Shown: positions 8,168-17,582, counted from the first letter of the stretch. The stretch is 49,458 bases of DNA from Geobacillus jurassicus NBRC 107829 (GCF_001544315.1 NZ_BCQG01000026.1:1-49458); one strand, 5' to 3'. The notes: generated from the sequence alone by a model not told the origin. Numbers and translations are program-made.

Positions 8168-8902
8168 CTATTCGCGCTCCTTTTCCCACTCTTTCAGCCA
8201 TTGCTTTTGCTTGTCTGTAAGCGGATATTCATCGAGCAAGTCCGGACGGCGCAAAAACGTGCGCCGGAGCGATTCCTTCTCGCGCCACTCGGCGATGAGC
8301 TGATGGTTGCCAGAAAGCAGAATATCCGGCACTTTCATGCCACGGAAATCGGCCGGTCTTGTGTATTGCGGATACTCAAGCAGCCCGGAGCTGAACGAGT
8401 CATCGACCGGCGACGCCTCATTGCCGAGCACCCCGGGGAGAAGACGGACGACGCTGTCGACAATGACCATGGCGCCGAGTTCCCCGCCTGTTAAAATATA
8501 GTCGCCGATCGAAATTTCATCGGTTGCTAAATATTGGCGAATGCGTTCGTCATACCCTTCGTAATGGCCGCAAATGAGCACCAAATGCGTTTCTTTCGCC
8601 AGCTCTTCCGCCTTTTTTTGCGTGTAGCGCTCGCCTTGCGGGCAAAGCAAAATGATGCGGGCGCCAGGCGATCCAGCCGTCACGTGTTCCACCGCGTCAA
8701 AAATCGGCTGCGGCTTGAGCACCATGCCGGCGCCGCCGCCATACGGATAATCGTCGACCGTTTTATGCTTGTTGTCGGCAAACTCGCGAAAATCAATAAG
8801 GCGGATGTCGACGGCCCCTTTTTCTTGCGCCTTCTTTAAAATCGACTCGCTCAACACCCCGGAAAACATGCCGGGAAACAACGTTAAAATATCGATCCGC
8901 AT
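8168..8902 (-). CDS. trmD: tRNA (guanine-N1)-methyltransferase TrmD
   Basis: TrmD methylates G37 next to the anticodon of tRNAs reading CNN and CGG-type codons and so prevents +1 frameshifts. The 244-residue protein starts [13 protein letters not shown] and carries the trefoil-knot SAM-binding segments [11 protein letters not shown] and [11 protein letters not shown], plus [16 protein letters not shown]. The ATG at 8902 overlaps the rimM stop by one base (TGATG), so the two are translationally coupled. A GTG one codon upstream is possible but unneeded. Size and motifs are normal. Confidence 0.97.
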   Translation of the reverse strand: MRIDILTLFPGMFSGVLSESILKKAQEKGAVDIRLIDFREFADNKHKTVDDYPYGGGAGMVLKPQPIFDAVEHVTAGSPGARIILLCPQGERYTQKKAEELAKETHLVLICGHYEGYDERIRQYLATDEISIGDYILTGGELGAMVIVDSVVRLLPGVLGNEASPVDDSFSSGLLEYPQYTRPADFRGMKVPDILLSGNHQLIAEWREKESLRRTFLRRPDLLDEYPLTDKQKQWLKEWEKERE

Positions 8903-9420
8903 CACTCGAGCAGCCCTTCCATCGGCCGGATGATGATCGTTTTCCGCTCCGGATCGACGTGCAAAACGACCTCGTCAATGTACGGAATGAGCGCTTCCGA
9001 TCCGTCTTCGCGCCGGACGACCCAGACGTCGTTCGCCCCTGGAGTCAAAATTTCCTTTACCGCGCCGATGGTCTCCCCGCCTTCTGTCACGACAGTGCAG
9101 CCGATGATCTCATGGAAATAATATTCCCCTTCCGCGAGTTCGCCGAGCTGGCTTTCCGGCACCTTCAGCATCGCTCCCTTAAACCGTTCCACATCGTTGA
9201 TGCTGTCATAGCCTTCAAACGACAACAAGTCAAACGATTTATGGACGCGGTGGCTTTTCACCGTGACTTCAATCGGTTCCGTGTCCCGTTCGCGGAAAAT
9301 GTACAACTTGTTTCCTTTTTTATACCGTTCTTCAGGAAAGTCGGTGCGCGAAATGACGCGCACTTCGCCGCGAATGCCGTGCGTATTGACAATTTTTCCG
9401 ACATTAAACCATCGTTCCAT
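8902..9420 (-). CDS. rimM: 16S rRNA processing protein RimM
   Basis: RimM is a 30S assembly factor that binds ribosomal protein S19 and helps mature the 16S 3' domain. The 172-residue protein has the N-terminal barrel ([19 protein letters not shown], about 4-22) and the C-terminal PRC-barrel domain with [11 protein letters not shown] and [14 protein letters not shown] start at the ATG at 9420, 9 nt after AAGGG; an ATG three codons upstream is almost on top of that site. It overlaps trmD by one base and follows ylqD closely. Confidence 0.96.
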   Translation of the reverse strand: MERWFNVGKIVNTHGIRGEVRVISRTDFPEERYKKGNKLYIFRERDTEPIEVTVKSHRVHKSFDLLSFEGYDSINDVERFKGAMLKVPESQLGELAEGEYYFHEIIGCTVVTEGGETIGAVKEILTPGANDVWVVRREDGSEALIPYIDEVVLHVDPERKTIIIRPMEGLLE

Positions 9421-9435
9421 CGCTTTCATCCCTTC

Positions 9436-9822
9436 TTAGCGAATCTCTTTGACGACGCCGTCTTCAATGATGATGGCGCGCGTTTTTGTCACCTCTTCCC
9501 AACGGTCGCCGACGTTCACCTCAACGAGCGCCTCGACTTCCCGCTCTTTCAATTCGCTCCCTAACGGTAGCATATGTAATTGTTCGAGCTGAAACTCAAG
9601 CAGTTTCATTTTCTCCATCCGCTCGTCGATCTCTTTGGCAAAATATTGTTTCACTAAAGCGGGCGGATAGTTTCCGCTTTTCTCCATTCGTTTCTGTTCA
9701 AAACGAAGCTGGTCGCACTCGCGCTCGAGCTGCTGCTTGCGCGCCAAAAACGCGGCGGCAAGCTCTTGTTTGCTCCGTTCGGTGACGATTTGCCGCACCT
9801 CAACCGTTTGAATGAGCTTCAT
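9436..9822 (-). CDS. ylqD: YlqD family protein
   Basis: A 128-residue soluble, highly charged protein of unknown function, conserved between khpA and rimM in Bacillus. A predicted coiled coil covers about residues 18-85 (RSKQELAAAFLARKQQLERE onward, rich in Glu, Gln, Lys and Leu). A C-terminal beta-rich tail of about 40 residues contains VEVNVGDRWEEVTKTRAIII. The ATG at 9822 follows GGGGGAAGAGG. It is the first gene after the khpA terminator and precedes rimM-trmD by 15 nt. Location suggests, but does not show, a role linked to translation or RNA. Confidence 0.88.
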   Translation of the reverse strand: MKLIQTVEVRQIVTERSKQELAAAFLARKQQLERECDQLRFEQKRMEKSGNYPPALVKQYFAKEIDERMEKMKLLEFQLEQLHMLPLGSELKEREVEALVEVNVGDRWEEVTKTRAIIIEDGVVKEIR

Positions 9823-9889
9823 CCTCTTCCCCCTTTTGACACGGAATGAACGGCACCCGGGCCATTTTTGCGCCCTTTGGCATCATATC

Positions 9890-9919
9890 AAAAAAGGGAG
9901 AGGAACATCCTCACCCTTT
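9890..9919 (-). terminator. Terminator overlapping the khpA stop codon
   Basis: The minus strand reads AAAGGG-T-GAGGA, short loop, TCCTC-T-CCC, then six T. The khpA stop is inside the hairpin. It splits rpsP-khpA from ylqD-rimM-trmD, for which I see no convincing promoter, so partial read-through is likely. Confidence 0.75.
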
Positions 9920-10147
9920 GTCTTTCACTTGCACAACAACCCGCTTTGGCGATCCGGCCGCGGCGGCGGCAACGACCGTGCGAATCGCCTGGATCGTCCG
10001 CCCTTGTTTGCCGATCACTTTGCCAGTGTCGTCTTCATGCACGGACAGCTCATAGATGACGGCCGTCTCTTCTTCGCGGCGTTCAACCGCCACCGCCTCC
10101 GGATGATCGACAAGCGCCTTGACGATCGTTTCAATGAGCGGCTTCAT
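9911..10147 (-). CDS. khpA: KH-domain RNA-binding protein KhpA (YlqC)
   Basis: KhpA is a small single-KH RNA-binding protein; in other Firmicutes it pairs with KhpB (Jag/EloR) and affects cell division or elongation. The 78-residue product contains TGKVIGKQGRTIQAIRTVV with the GxxG loop at about residues 46-49. I take the ATG at 10147, since GCGAG lies 6 nt upstream; an ATG two codons earlier is also in frame. It follows rpsP by about 11 nt, the conserved rpsP-khpA pairing, and ends in a terminator. Confidence 0.93.
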   Translation of the reverse strand: MKPLIETIVKALVDHPEAVAVERREEETAVIYELSVHEDDTGKVIGKQGRTIQAIRTVVAAAAAGSPKRVVVQVKDKG

Positions 10148-10158
10148 GTGCATCTCGC

Positions 10159-10431
10159 TTATTTGCCGTATTTCAAGTTATGGAACTTCTCTAAAATGCC
10201 TTGCTTCGACAGCAAGCTGCGCACCGTATCCGATGGTTTGGCGCCGTTTTGCAGCCATTTGAGCGCCAATTCCTCATCGATTTTCACTTGCGCCGGATCG
10301 GCTACCGGATCGTACGTGCCGATCGTTTCAATGAAACGGCCGTCGCGCGGCGAACGCGAATCCGCTACCACGATGCGGTAGAACGGTTTTTTCTTTGTCC
10401 CCATGCGTTTTAAACGAATTTTTACTGCCAT
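10159..10431 (-). CDS. rpsP: 30S ribosomal protein S16
   Basis: S16 is a primary assembly protein of the 30S body. The 90-residue product starts [20 protein letters not shown] and continues with [13 protein letters not shown], the usual S16 core. The ATG at 10431 has GGAGGTG about 10 nt upstream; an in-frame start ten codons earlier lies before that site. It has its own promoter behind ffh and is followed closely by khpA. Confidence 0.98.
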   Translation of the reverse strand: MAVKIRLKRMGTKKKPFYRIVVADSRSPRDGRFIETIGTYDPVADPAQVKIDEELALKWLQNGAKPSDTVRSLLSKQGILEKFHNLKYGK

Positions 10432-10471
10432 AGTTTGTACGCACCTCCGTATAGAGTTCACACAAGATAGT

Positions 10472-10500
10472 ATATTAACAATTCTTTTTCCGTTTGTAAA
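10472..10500 (-). promoter_or_regulatory. Promoter of rpsP
   Basis: Minus strand TTTACA (10495-10500), 17-bp spacer, TAATAT (10472-10477), in the short ffh-rpsP gap. An overlapping TATACT a few bases downstream is a competing -10. Confidence 0.5.
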
Positions 10501-10525
10501 GGTTTTTCGCTTAACAGAATGCTGG

Positions 10526-11866
10526 TTACATAAATGGAAAACGGAATCCTTTCTTCTTCCCTTTTGGCATATTCGTCATCATCTTCATCATTTTTTTCAT
10601 CTCGTCAAATTGCTTCAAAAGCCGGTTCACTTCCTGCACGGTCGTGCCGCTTCCTTTCGCGATCCGCCTTTTCCGGCTGCTGTTGATGATTTCCGGATGC
10701 ATTTTCTCTTCTTTCGTCATCGAGCGGATGATCGCTTCGACGCGGGCGATCTGCTTTTCATCGACTTGAATGTTGGCGAGCCCTTTGATTTTGTTGGCGC
10801 CCGGCAACATTTTGATCAGTTCGTCAAGCGGTCCGAGCTTGCGCACTTGGCCGAGCTGCTCTAGGAAGTCATCGAGCGTGAATGTGGCCGTGCGCATTTT
10901 TTGTTCAAGCTCTTTCGCCTTCTCCTCGTCAACGGCCGCCTGCGCCTTTTCGATGAGCGTCAAGACGTCGCCCATCCCTAAAATGCGCGATGCCATCCGC
11001 TCCGGATGGAACGGTTCCAAAGCGTCGAGCTTTTCGCCCATCCCGGCGAACTTGATCGGCGCCCCAGTCACGGCGCGGATCGACAGCGCCGCCCCACCGC
11101 GCGTATCGCCATCGAGCTTCGTTAAAATGACCCCGGTAATGCCGAGCTGCTCATGGAAACTTTGCGCCACATTGACGGCATCTTGCCCAGTCATGGCATC
11201 GACGACGAGGAAAATTTCGTCCGGCTTGACCGCTTCTTTCATTTGTTTCAGCTCATCCATCAGCGCCTCGTCGACGTGGAGGCGGCCGGCCGTGTCGATG
11301 AGCACATAATCATAATGCTCTTCTTTCGCCCGTTCGAGCGCCTGTTTGGCGATCTCGACCGGATTGGCGCGCTCGCCTAACGAAAAGACAGGCACGTTCA
11401 GCTGTTTGCCGAGCGTCTCGAGCTGCTTGATGGCCGCCGGGCGGTAGACGTCGGCGGCCACAAGCAGCGGCTTCCGGTTATGCCGTTTGCGCAGCAAGTT
11501 GGCCAGCTTCCCGGTCGTCGTCGTCTTCCCGGCCCCTTGCAGGCCGACCATCATCACAACGGTCGGAGGCCTCTTCGCGACGGCGATTTGGCTTTGCTCG
11601 CCGCCCATCAGCGCCGTCAGCTCTTCCTTGACGACTTTAATCACCTGCTGGCCCGGCGTTAAGCTTTTCATCACTTCCTGCCCGACGGCCCGCTCGCTCA
11701 CCCGCTTGATGAAGTCTTTGACCACTTTAAAGTTGACGTCAGCTTCCAAAAGCGCAAGACGCACTTCGCGCATCATCTCTTTCACATCGGCTTCGGTCAC
11801 TTTCCCTTTGCCGCGGATGCGGTTCATCACTTGCTGCAGACGTTCAGACAATCCTTCAAACGCCAT
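10526..11866 (-). CDS. ffh: Signal recognition particle protein Ffh
   Basis: Ffh is the SRP54 GTPase that binds signal sequences and the small cytoplasmic RNA and docks with FtsY at the membrane. The 446-residue protein has the N domain (1-90), the G domain with [10 protein letters not shown] (108-117), DTAGRL (191-196) and TKLDGD (249-254), and a methionine-rich M domain ending [16 protein letters not shown]. The ATG at 11866 follows GGGAGGGAG. ylxM ends 14 nt before it, the conserved ylxM-ffh arrangement. Confidence 0.98.
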   Translation of the reverse strand: MAFEGLSERLQQVMNRIRGKGKVTEADVKEMMREVRLALLEADVNFKVVKDFIKRVSERAVGQEVMKSLTPGQQVIKVVKEELTALMGGEQSQIAVAKRPPTVVMMVGLQGAGKTTTTGKLANLLRKRHNRKPLLVAADVYRPAAIKQLETLGKQLNVPVFSLGERANPVEIAKQALERAKEEHYDYVLIDTAGRLHVDEALMDELKQMKEAVKPDEIFLVVDAMTGQDAVNVAQSFHEQLGITGVILTKLDGDTRGGAALSIRAVTGAPIKFAGMGEKLDALEPFHPERMASRILGMGDVLTLIEKAQAAVDEEKAKELEQKMRTATFTLDDFLEQLGQVRKLGPLDELIKMLPGANKIKGLANIQVDEKQIARVEAIIRSMTKEEKMHPEIINSSRKRRIAKGSGTTVQEVNRLLKQFDEMKKMMKMMTNMPKGKKKGFRFPFM

Positions 11867-11880
11867 GGCGGTCTCCCTCC

Positions 11881-12213
11881 CTAGTCGAGTTCGTCAAGCT
11901 CTTTGACGAGCGCCGCCAATTCGGCGTCAGCGCCGTAATGCCGGTTGATGTAGTCTTTCAGCCGCTCGATGATCTGCCGCCGCCGTTCATATTTTTGCAG
12001 CAGCCCGAGCTTCTTTTCATACTGCTCCAGCATCGCTTCCGTGCGCCGGATATTATCGTACACCGCCTGGCGGCTGACGCGGTATTGTTCAGCAATTTCC
12101 CCGAGGGAGTAGTCGTCCAAGTAGTAAAGCGCCATATAGTTGCGCTGTTTCGGCGTCAGCAGCGCTTGGTAAAAGTCGTACAAGTAGTTCATGCGCATCG
12201 TTTTTTCCAGCAC
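11881..12213 (-). CDS. ylxM: SRP-associated HTH protein YlxM
   Basis: YlxM is a small helix-turn-helix protein that in Gram-positive bacteria associates with the SRP and modulates its GTPase activity. The 110-residue product has a sigma-70 region-4-like helix-turn-helix around residues 20-60 ([20 protein letters not shown], then [20 protein letters not shown]). I use the GTG at 12213 because the N-terminus [15 protein letters not shown] then aligns with the B. subtilis protein; ATG codons 5 and 7 codons downstream are alternatives. It begins the ylxM-ffh unit behind a strong promoter. Confidence 0.93.
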   Translation of the reverse strand: MLEKTMRMNYLYDFYQALLTPKQRNYMALYYLDDYSLGEIAEQYRVSRQAVYDNIRRTEAMLEQYEKKLGLLQKYERRRQIIERLKDYINRHYGADAELAALVKELDELD

Positions 12214-12261
12214 CGGACTCTTCCTCCCTCATTGTTAAGTAAAATACCTTTACAAAAATGT

Positions 12262-12290
12262 AGTGTACCGTCTTTTCCATAGAGTGTCAA
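12262..12290 (-). promoter_or_regulatory. Strong sigma-A promoter of ylxM-ffh
   Basis: Minus strand TTGACA (12285-12290), exactly 17 bp, TACACT (12262-12267), 49 bp before the ylxM start codon. The -35 is consensus. Confidence 0.75.
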
Positions 12291-12330
12291 GGCTTGGAAC
12301 GGACAAAAAAGCGCACACCGCCTTCAAAAT

Positions 12331-12373
12331 AAAAAAGCCGGCACTACCCGCCCTTATAGGCCGTAGCGCCAGC
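12331..12373 (-). terminator. Terminator of the lipoprotein gene
   Basis: Minus strand GCTGGCGCTAC pairs with GTAGTGCCGGC (two G-U pairs) and is followed by six T, starting 27 bases after the lipoprotein stop codon. Confidence 0.85.
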
Positions 12374-12399
12374 CGCCCGGACATGTTCGTTCATCCCGC

Positions 12400-12753
12400 T
12401 CATCGTCGTTCCACAACAATTTCATCTGCCTCCACCGCCGCACCGCCTTTGTACGCCGACAACGGCTTTCTCGTTTTCACCGTCACCATAACGCCCTCGG
12501 CCATCTCCCCCGGTTTCAGCCGTTCGCCCGAGGAACGGCGAATGACCGTATCGGAATCAATCGATATTTTGTAAAAATAACCGACGTCCATTTTTTGTTT
12601 CTCCGATTTCGATGACTGAGACCAATCGACCCATATTTCCTTCTCAGACACCTTAATGACTTTGCCTTGAATTGTGTCCGATGTTGCTTGGCATCCCGAA
12701 ATGCCAGACCACACTCCCAATAGAATGGCTAAAAGAAGCAAAAACGGTCTCAG
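12400..12753 (-). CDS. Small predicted lipoprotein, unknown function
   Basis: This gene lies between ftsY and ylxM, where B. subtilis has none, and is bounded by two terminators. The product has a lipoprotein signal ending at ISGC, then about 95 residues rich in beta strands (IQGKVIKVSEKEIWVDW, IDSDTVIRRSSGERLKPGEM, GVMVTVKTRKPLSAYKG). I do not recognise the domain; the layout recalls short Bacillus lipoproteins of the DUF3221 type. No ATG is available. A TTG at 12741 opens the frame without a positive n-region and 19 nt from the ribosome site. A CTG at 12753 gives MRPFLLLLAILLGVWSGISG with a proper basic start and sits 7 nt after AGGGGGTC, so I place the start there. The upstream 240 bp are AT-rich and contain TATAAT at more than one place. 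Confidence 0.75.
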   Translation of the reverse strand: MRPFLLLLAILLGVWSGISGCQATSDTIQGKVIKVSEKEIWVDWSQSSKSEKQKMDVGYFYKISIDSDTVIRRSSGERLKPGEMAEGVMVTVKTRKPLSAYKGGAAVEADEIVVERR

Positions 12754-12954
12754 CGACTTTGACCCCCTATTATTATAATTTTAGCTTGTGACTGTAACAA
12801 CTCCCGCTATTGTTCTAATATTTTATTATACATAAAAAATTTCCTTCTTTATAAACTTTTATGACAATTATAAAAAATTTCTTTATGGTTATTTTCACTT
12901 TCCCTGCTCGGGCGAAGCCGGCCGTCGCATTCGTTTTCGGGAAGCAGTGATATA

Positions 12955-12988
12955 CAAACAGGATGTTCCACCTGGAACATCCTGTTTG
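12955..12988 (-). terminator. Hairpin terminator of ftsY
   Basis: A perfect 15-bp inverted repeat (CAAACAGGATGTTCC and its complement) with a 4-nt loop begins 5 bases after the ftsY stop. The following tract is TTTG then AT-rich, so it is a strong hairpin with a short U-tract. Confidence 0.75.
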
Positions 12989-12993
12989 CGTGT

Positions 12994-13980
12994 TTATTGT
13001 TCCAACAAATCGGCAAACAATCCGTAGACGTATTGCTCTGGATCGAACACTTGCAAGTCGTCCATTTTTTCGCCAAGGCCGACGAGTTTGACCGGGATGG
13101 CAAGCTCGTTGCGAATGGCGAGCACGATGCCGCCTTTTGCTGTGCCGTCAAGCTTCGTCAACACGATGCCGGTCACATCGGTCGCTTCTTTGAATAACTT
13201 CGCCTGGCTCATGGCGTTTTGTCCGGTCGTCGCATCGAGCACAAGCAATACTTCATGCGGGGCGCCGGGAATTTCACGGCTGATGACGCGTTTGACTTTT
13301 TCGAGCTCTTTCATCAAGTTCACTTTGTTTTGCAGCCGCCCGGCCGTGTCGCACAGCAACACATCAACGCCGCGCGCTTTCGCCGCTTGAATGGCGTCAT
13401 ACATAACAGCTGCCGGGTCGGAGCCGGCCGCCTGCTTAATGACGTCGACCCCAACGCGCTCGCCCCACGCTTCGAGCTGCTCGATCGCCCCAGCGCGGAA
13501 CGTGTCGCCGGCCGCCAACAGGACCGATTTCCCTTCCGATTTCAGCTTGTGTGCGAGTTTGCCAATCGTCGTCGTTTTGCCGACGCCGTTGACGCCGACG
13601 AACAAAATGACGGTCAGCCCGCCTTCTTGCATATTCAAGGCAGAAAGCTCTTTGTCATCGGCGCCGGCGCGATAAATGTCAACGAGCTTTTCGGCGATGA
13701 CGTCGCGCATTTGCGCCGGGTCTTGAATGTTGCGGCGCTTCACTTCCATTTTCAGCTCATCGACAAGCTCCATGACGGTCGTCACGCCGACGTCGGCGGC
13801 GATCAAAATTTCCTCAAGCTCTTCAAAAAACTCTTCATCCACTTTCCGATAGCGGGCGATGAGGTCGTTCACTTTTCCGGCAAACGAATGCCGCGTTTTT
13901 GACAGCCCTTCTTTAAACTTTTCGGTTACGGCATCTGCCTGTTTTGTCCATTTTTCTTTCAGCTTTTGAAAAAAGCCCAT
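12994..13980 (-). CDS. ftsY: Signal recognition particle receptor FtsY
   Basis: FtsY is the membrane-associated GTPase that receives Ffh-bound ribosomes. The 328-residue protein has a short amphipathic N-terminus (MGFFQKLKEKWTKQ), an N domain, and a G domain with GVNGVGKTTT (129-138), DTAGR (211-215) and TKLDG (275-279), closing with GLGEKMDDLQVFDPEQYVYG. The ATG at 13980 has AAAGGAGG 8 nt upstream; 50 in-frame codons before it overlap the smc end and are not coding. It lies 19 nt after smc, the usual smc-ftsY pair. Confidence 0.97.
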   Translation of the reverse strand: MGFFQKLKEKWTKQADAVTEKFKEGLSKTRHSFAGKVNDLIARYRKVDEEFFEELEEILIAADVGVTTVMELVDELKMEVKRRNIQDPAQMRDVIAEKLVDIYRAGADDKELSALNMQEGGLTVILFVGVNGVGKTTTIGKLAHKLKSEGKSVLLAAGDTFRAGAIEQLEAWGERVGVDVIKQAAGSDPAAVMYDAIQAAKARGVDVLLCDTAGRLQNKVNLMKELEKVKRVISREIPGAPHEVLLVLDATTGQNAMSQAKLFKEATDVTGIVLTKLDGTAKGGIVLAIRNELAIPVKLVGLGEKMDDLQVFDPEQYVYGLFADLLEQ

Positions 13981-13999
13981 CCAGAGCGCCTCCTTTCCA

Positions 14000-16900
14000 T
14001 TATGAACGCACGAGCTCCTTCGAATCTTCCAAACGGACGGACACGAGCTTGGAAACGCCTGATTCTTGCATCGTGACGCCGTACAGCACGTCCGCCTCTT
14101 CCATCGTCCCTTTTCGATGGGTGATGACAATAAACTGCGTGTCGCGGCTGAACTGTTTCAAATATTGGGCGTACCGCTGCACGTTCGCCTCATCAAGCGC
14201 CGCCTCGACTTCATCGAGGACGCAAAACGGCACCGGCCGTACTTTTAAAATCGAAAACAAGAGGGCGATCGCTGTCAGCGCCCGCTCGCCGCCCGAAAGC
14301 AAGCTTAAATGCTGCAGCTTTTTCCCCGGCGGCTGGGCGACGATATCGACCCCGGTTTCGAGAAGATCCGTCGGGTCGGTCAGCCGCAAATCGGCGCGCC
14401 CGCCGCCGAACAGCTCGCGGAACACCTCGCCGAAATGGGTGCGGATTTGTTCAAACGTCGTGAGAAACCGTTTTTTCATTTCTTCATCCATTTCATCGAT
14501 CACTTGGTGGAGCGTCGCCTTCGCCTCTTCCAAGTCGGCTCTTTGCTCGCTTAAAAAGCGGTGCCGTTCGGAAACGCGCTCATATTCATCGATCGCTCCC
14601 AAGTTGACGGTGCCAAGTTCTTCGATGGCCCGCTTAATGAGCTTCACCCGCTTGCGCGCCTCGTCGGCGCCGATCTCAAGCGTATATGCGGAGCGGGCCG
14701 CTTCAAACGACAGCCCGTACTCTTCGCGCAGCCGGGCAAGCAAGTTCTCCAGCTCCACATCAAGCCGGTTCAACTTCACTTCTTCGTCTTTCACGACATC
14801 GTTGAGCTGTTTATGCTGCCGCTTCGCTTCCTTCCATTCCTGCTCCAGATGCTCGAGCCGCCGTTGGCAGTCGAGCCGCTGTTCGCGGCGGCTGGCGATC
14901 AGTTCAACCGTTTTTTGCTTGTCTTCAAGCTTTTGCTTTCGCAACTGTTCAATCTCTTCCTCGTTCCATTCCGGCGCCTCCATTTCCGCGTCCAGGGCGG
15001 CCCGTTCTTGCTCAGCCTCCTCAAGCTCGCGGGCGGTTTCGACAAGCTCCGTTTCGAGCTCTTCGACTTTCCGGCGCGCGTGTTTCACGCGCTCTTTCGT
15101 TTCCGCCAAGGCGATTTTTTGCTCGGTGATCGCCGTCTGGAGCGCCTCTTTCGCCGTTTGCTCCGTCTGCTTTTGCGCCTGCAGCCGGCTGATGTCGTCA
15201 TCGATCGCCTGCAGTTTCTCGGCAAGCTGCACAAGCTGCCTGTCAATGGCGCCGAGGCGGCGGTTCAGTTCCGCTGCTTCGCGCTCATCGTTCGCTTTTT
15301 CCTCATCATACAAAGCGAGCCGCTCGTCGATCCGTTTTTTCTGCCATTCGAGCTCGCGTTCTTCATCCTTTTGCCGCTTTAGCGCCTCCTCGAGCGCCGC
15401 GATCTCCTCTTGCAGCGCGGCCGCCTGCGCTTCTTGCTCCGCCTGCTCGCGTCGTTTTGCCGCAACAGCCCGCTCGAGCCGAGCGATCGTTTCATCCATT
15501 TCCTGCAGTTTGGCGGCAAGCGTCTCGAGCTCACGGTTCCGGCTTAACAGCGACGCGGTCTTTTTCGCCGCCCCGCCGCCGGTCATCGCTCCACCAGGGC
15601 TGACGACATCGCCGTCCAGCGTCACAAGACGATAGCGATATTGAAGAAGCTTGGCCAGCTCATTGGCCCCTTTTAAGTCTGCCGTCACGATGACATGGCC
15701 GAGCAAATGGGCGATCGCCGCCGCATGGGCGCGGTCGTATTCGACGAGCTCGCTGGCGATGCCGACAAACGCTGGATGGCGGCTGATCACCGCCCGCTCC
15801 CGTTCCGACAGCGCACGCGCTTGGATGACATCGAGCGGCAAAAACGTCGCCCGCCCGTAACCGTTCGTTTTCAAATAATGAATCGCTTGCCGCGCCGCCT
15901 GTTCGCTGGCAACGACGATATGCTGCATCGCTCCGCCAAGCGCCGTTTCGATCGCCGTCTCATAGCGGTCCGGCACGCGAATGAGCTCGACGACGGCCCC
16001 GTGGATGCCCGAAAGCCGATCGCGCGCCTTTAATACTTCTTTCACTCCTTGGAAAAAGCCGGCATAGTCGTGCTGCATCTCTTCCAGCCATTGCTGGCGC
16101 GCTTTTGCCTGTTGGCGGTATTGGCGCGCCTGATGCAACAACGCTTCGTGCTGTTCGAGCTCCGTTTTTTGCTCCGCCATCTCTGCGGCGAGGGCATCCC
16201 GTTTGTCCCGCGCTTCCGCCAGCGCCTGTTCGAGTCGGGTCTGCTCGGCCTGCAAGGCCGCCCGCTTCTGCTCGAGTTGTTCGCGTTCGGCGAGATGACG
16301 GCGATTCGCCTCGTCAAGCCCCGCCCGTTTTGCCTGCAGCTTGCCGAGCGCCTGCTCCACATGCGCGCGCTCGTTTTTCAGCGCCGCCTGTTCATGGACA
16401 AGGTCGATGTAGTCGCCTTTTCGCCGCTCGATTTCTTCTTCGAGGTCCACTTCATGCATCGAAAGCAAAGCTTGTTTTTCTTTCAGCTCCCGCTCAAGCG
16501 CCGCCGCGGCCGCCTCAAGCCGGGCGAATTCCTCCCGCTCGGCTTGCAGCTGCTCCGTCAAGCGGCGCCGTTTCGCAGCCAGTGCAGCCGTTATGTCGTC
16601 CAGCTGCGCTTTTCGCCTCGCGGCATGCTTTTTCCTCTCTTTCAACACTTCTTTCCGCCCCTCGAGCTTCTCAAGCTCTTCGCTGGCTAAAAGCAGCACT
16701 TGCTGCAAGCCGTCGACCGATTCGTCAATGGCGGTCATTTGATCGCGCAGCTGTTCGATTTGGGCTTCCATTTTCTGCAACGCCGCCGCCAGCGCCACTT
16801 CGTCCCGCTGGTGCTCATCGAGCGCTTCCCTCAACTCATTCCATTGCTTATGCAGCTGCTCGATGTCATAAACCATGAGCGCCACTTCAAACCGCTCGAG

Positions 16901-17563
16901 CTCTTCGCGTTTTTCTAAATACTCTTTGGCAAGCGACGCCTGCATGCGGAGCGGCTCGAGCTGCTGTTCGAGCTCGTGCAAAATATCGTTGACGCGGTGC
17001 AAGTTGTCTTGCGTTTCCGCCAGTTTCGCCTCCGCCTTTTTTTTCCGCAGCTTGTACTTCAATACGCCGGCCGCTTCTTCAAAAATCGTGCGCCGCTCTT
17101 CCGGCTTGCTGCTTAAAATCTCTTCGACCCGGCCTTGGCCGATGATGGAAAACGCCTCCTTGCCGAGCCCGGAATCGAGGAACAAATCAACGATGTCTTT
17201 CAGGCGGCACGGCTGGCGGTTGATGAAAAACTCGCTCTCCCCCGAGCGATAGACGCGCCGGGTCACGCTCACTTCCTGGTACTCGAGCGGCAAAAAGCCG
17301 TCTTCATTGTCGAGCGTGATCGTGACTTCAGCTACATTGAGCGGCTTGCGCGATTCGCTGCCGGCGAAGATAACATCTTCCATTTTCGCCCCGCGCAACG
17401 ATTTCGCTGATTGCTCACCGAGCACCCAACGGATCGCATCGGTAATGTTGCTTTTGCCGCTCCCGTTCGGACCGACGACCGCCGTCACACCGGGGACAAA
17501 CTCGATCGATACACGGTCGGCGAACGATTTAAAGCCGATCACATCCAATCGTTTAAGGAACAT
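14000..17563 (-). CDS. smc: Chromosome partition protein SMC
   Basis: SMC is the ATPase core of bacterial condensin (with ScpA and ScpB), which organises and segregates chromosomes. The 1187-residue protein has an N-terminal Walker A GPNGSGKSN (31-39), a long coiled coil, a hinge around 510-660 (LSGIHGAVVELIRVPDRYE, GYGRATFLPLDVI, VSPGGAMTGGG), a second coiled coil, and a C-terminal head with LSGGERALTA (from 1089) and Walker B FCVLDE (about 1113-1118). The ATG at 17563 follows GGTGAGG by 9 nt. Length is normal. It is read together with ftsY; its 255-bp leader carries several small hairpins. Confidence 0.98.
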   Translation of the reverse strand: MFLKRLDVIGFKSFADRVSIEFVPGVTAVVGPNGSGKSNITDAIRWVLGEQSAKSLRGAKMEDVIFAGSESRKPLNVAEVTITLDNEDGFLPLEYQEVSVTRRVYRSGESEFFINRQPCRLKDIVDLFLDSGLGKEAFSIIGQGRVEEILSSKPEERRTIFEEAAGVLKYKLRKKKAEAKLAETQDNLHRVNDILHELEQQLEPLRMQASLAKEYLEKREELERFEVALMVYDIEQLHKQWNELREALDEHQRDEVALAAALQKMEAQIEQLRDQMTAIDESVDGLQQVLLLASEELEKLEGRKEVLKERKKHAARRKAQLDDITAALAAKRRRLTEQLQAEREEFARLEAAAAALERELKEKQALLSMHEVDLEEEIERRKGDYIDLVHEQAALKNERAHVEQALGKLQAKRAGLDEANRRHLAEREQLEQKRAALQAEQTRLEQALAEARDKRDALAAEMAEQKTELEQHEALLHQARQYRQQAKARQQWLEEMQHDYAGFFQGVKEVLKARDRLSGIHGAVVELIRVPDRYETAIETALGGAMQHIVVASEQAARQAIHYLKTNGYGRATFLPLDVIQARALSERERAVISRHPAFVGIASELVEYDRAHAAAIAHLLGHVIVTADLKGANELAKLLQYRYRLVTLDGDVVSPGGAMTGGGAAKKTASLLSRNRELETLAAKLQEMDETIARLERAVAAKRREQAEQEAQAAALQEEIAALEEALKRQKDEERELEWQKKRIDERLALYDEEKANDEREAAELNRRLGAIDRQLVQLAEKLQAIDDDISRLQAQKQTEQTAKEALQTAITEQKIALAETKERVKHARRKVEELETELVETARELEEAEQERAALDAEMEAPEWNEEEIEQLRKQKLEDKQKTVELIASRREQRLDCQRRLEHLEQEWKEAKRQHKQLNDVVKDEEVKLNRLDVELENLLARLREEYGLSFEAARSAYTLEIGADEARKRVKLIKRAIEELGTVNLGAIDEYERVSERHRFLSEQRADLEEAKATLHQVIDEMDEEMKKRFLTTFEQIRTHFGEVFRELFGGGRADLRLTDPTDLLETGVDIVAQPPGKKLQHLSLLSGGERALTAIALLFSILKVRPVPFCVLDEVEAALDEANVQRYAQYLKQFSRDTQFIVITHRKGTMEEADVLYGVTMQESGVSKLVSVRLEDSKELVRS

Positions 17564-17582
17564 GGTATGACGCCTCACCATC

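Noticed and set aside
13944-15635. A 563-codon serine-rich plus-strand frame opposite smc
   Set aside because: It mirrors the charged coiled-coil codons of smc. Runs of Ser and Arg and absence of domains show it is not a gene.
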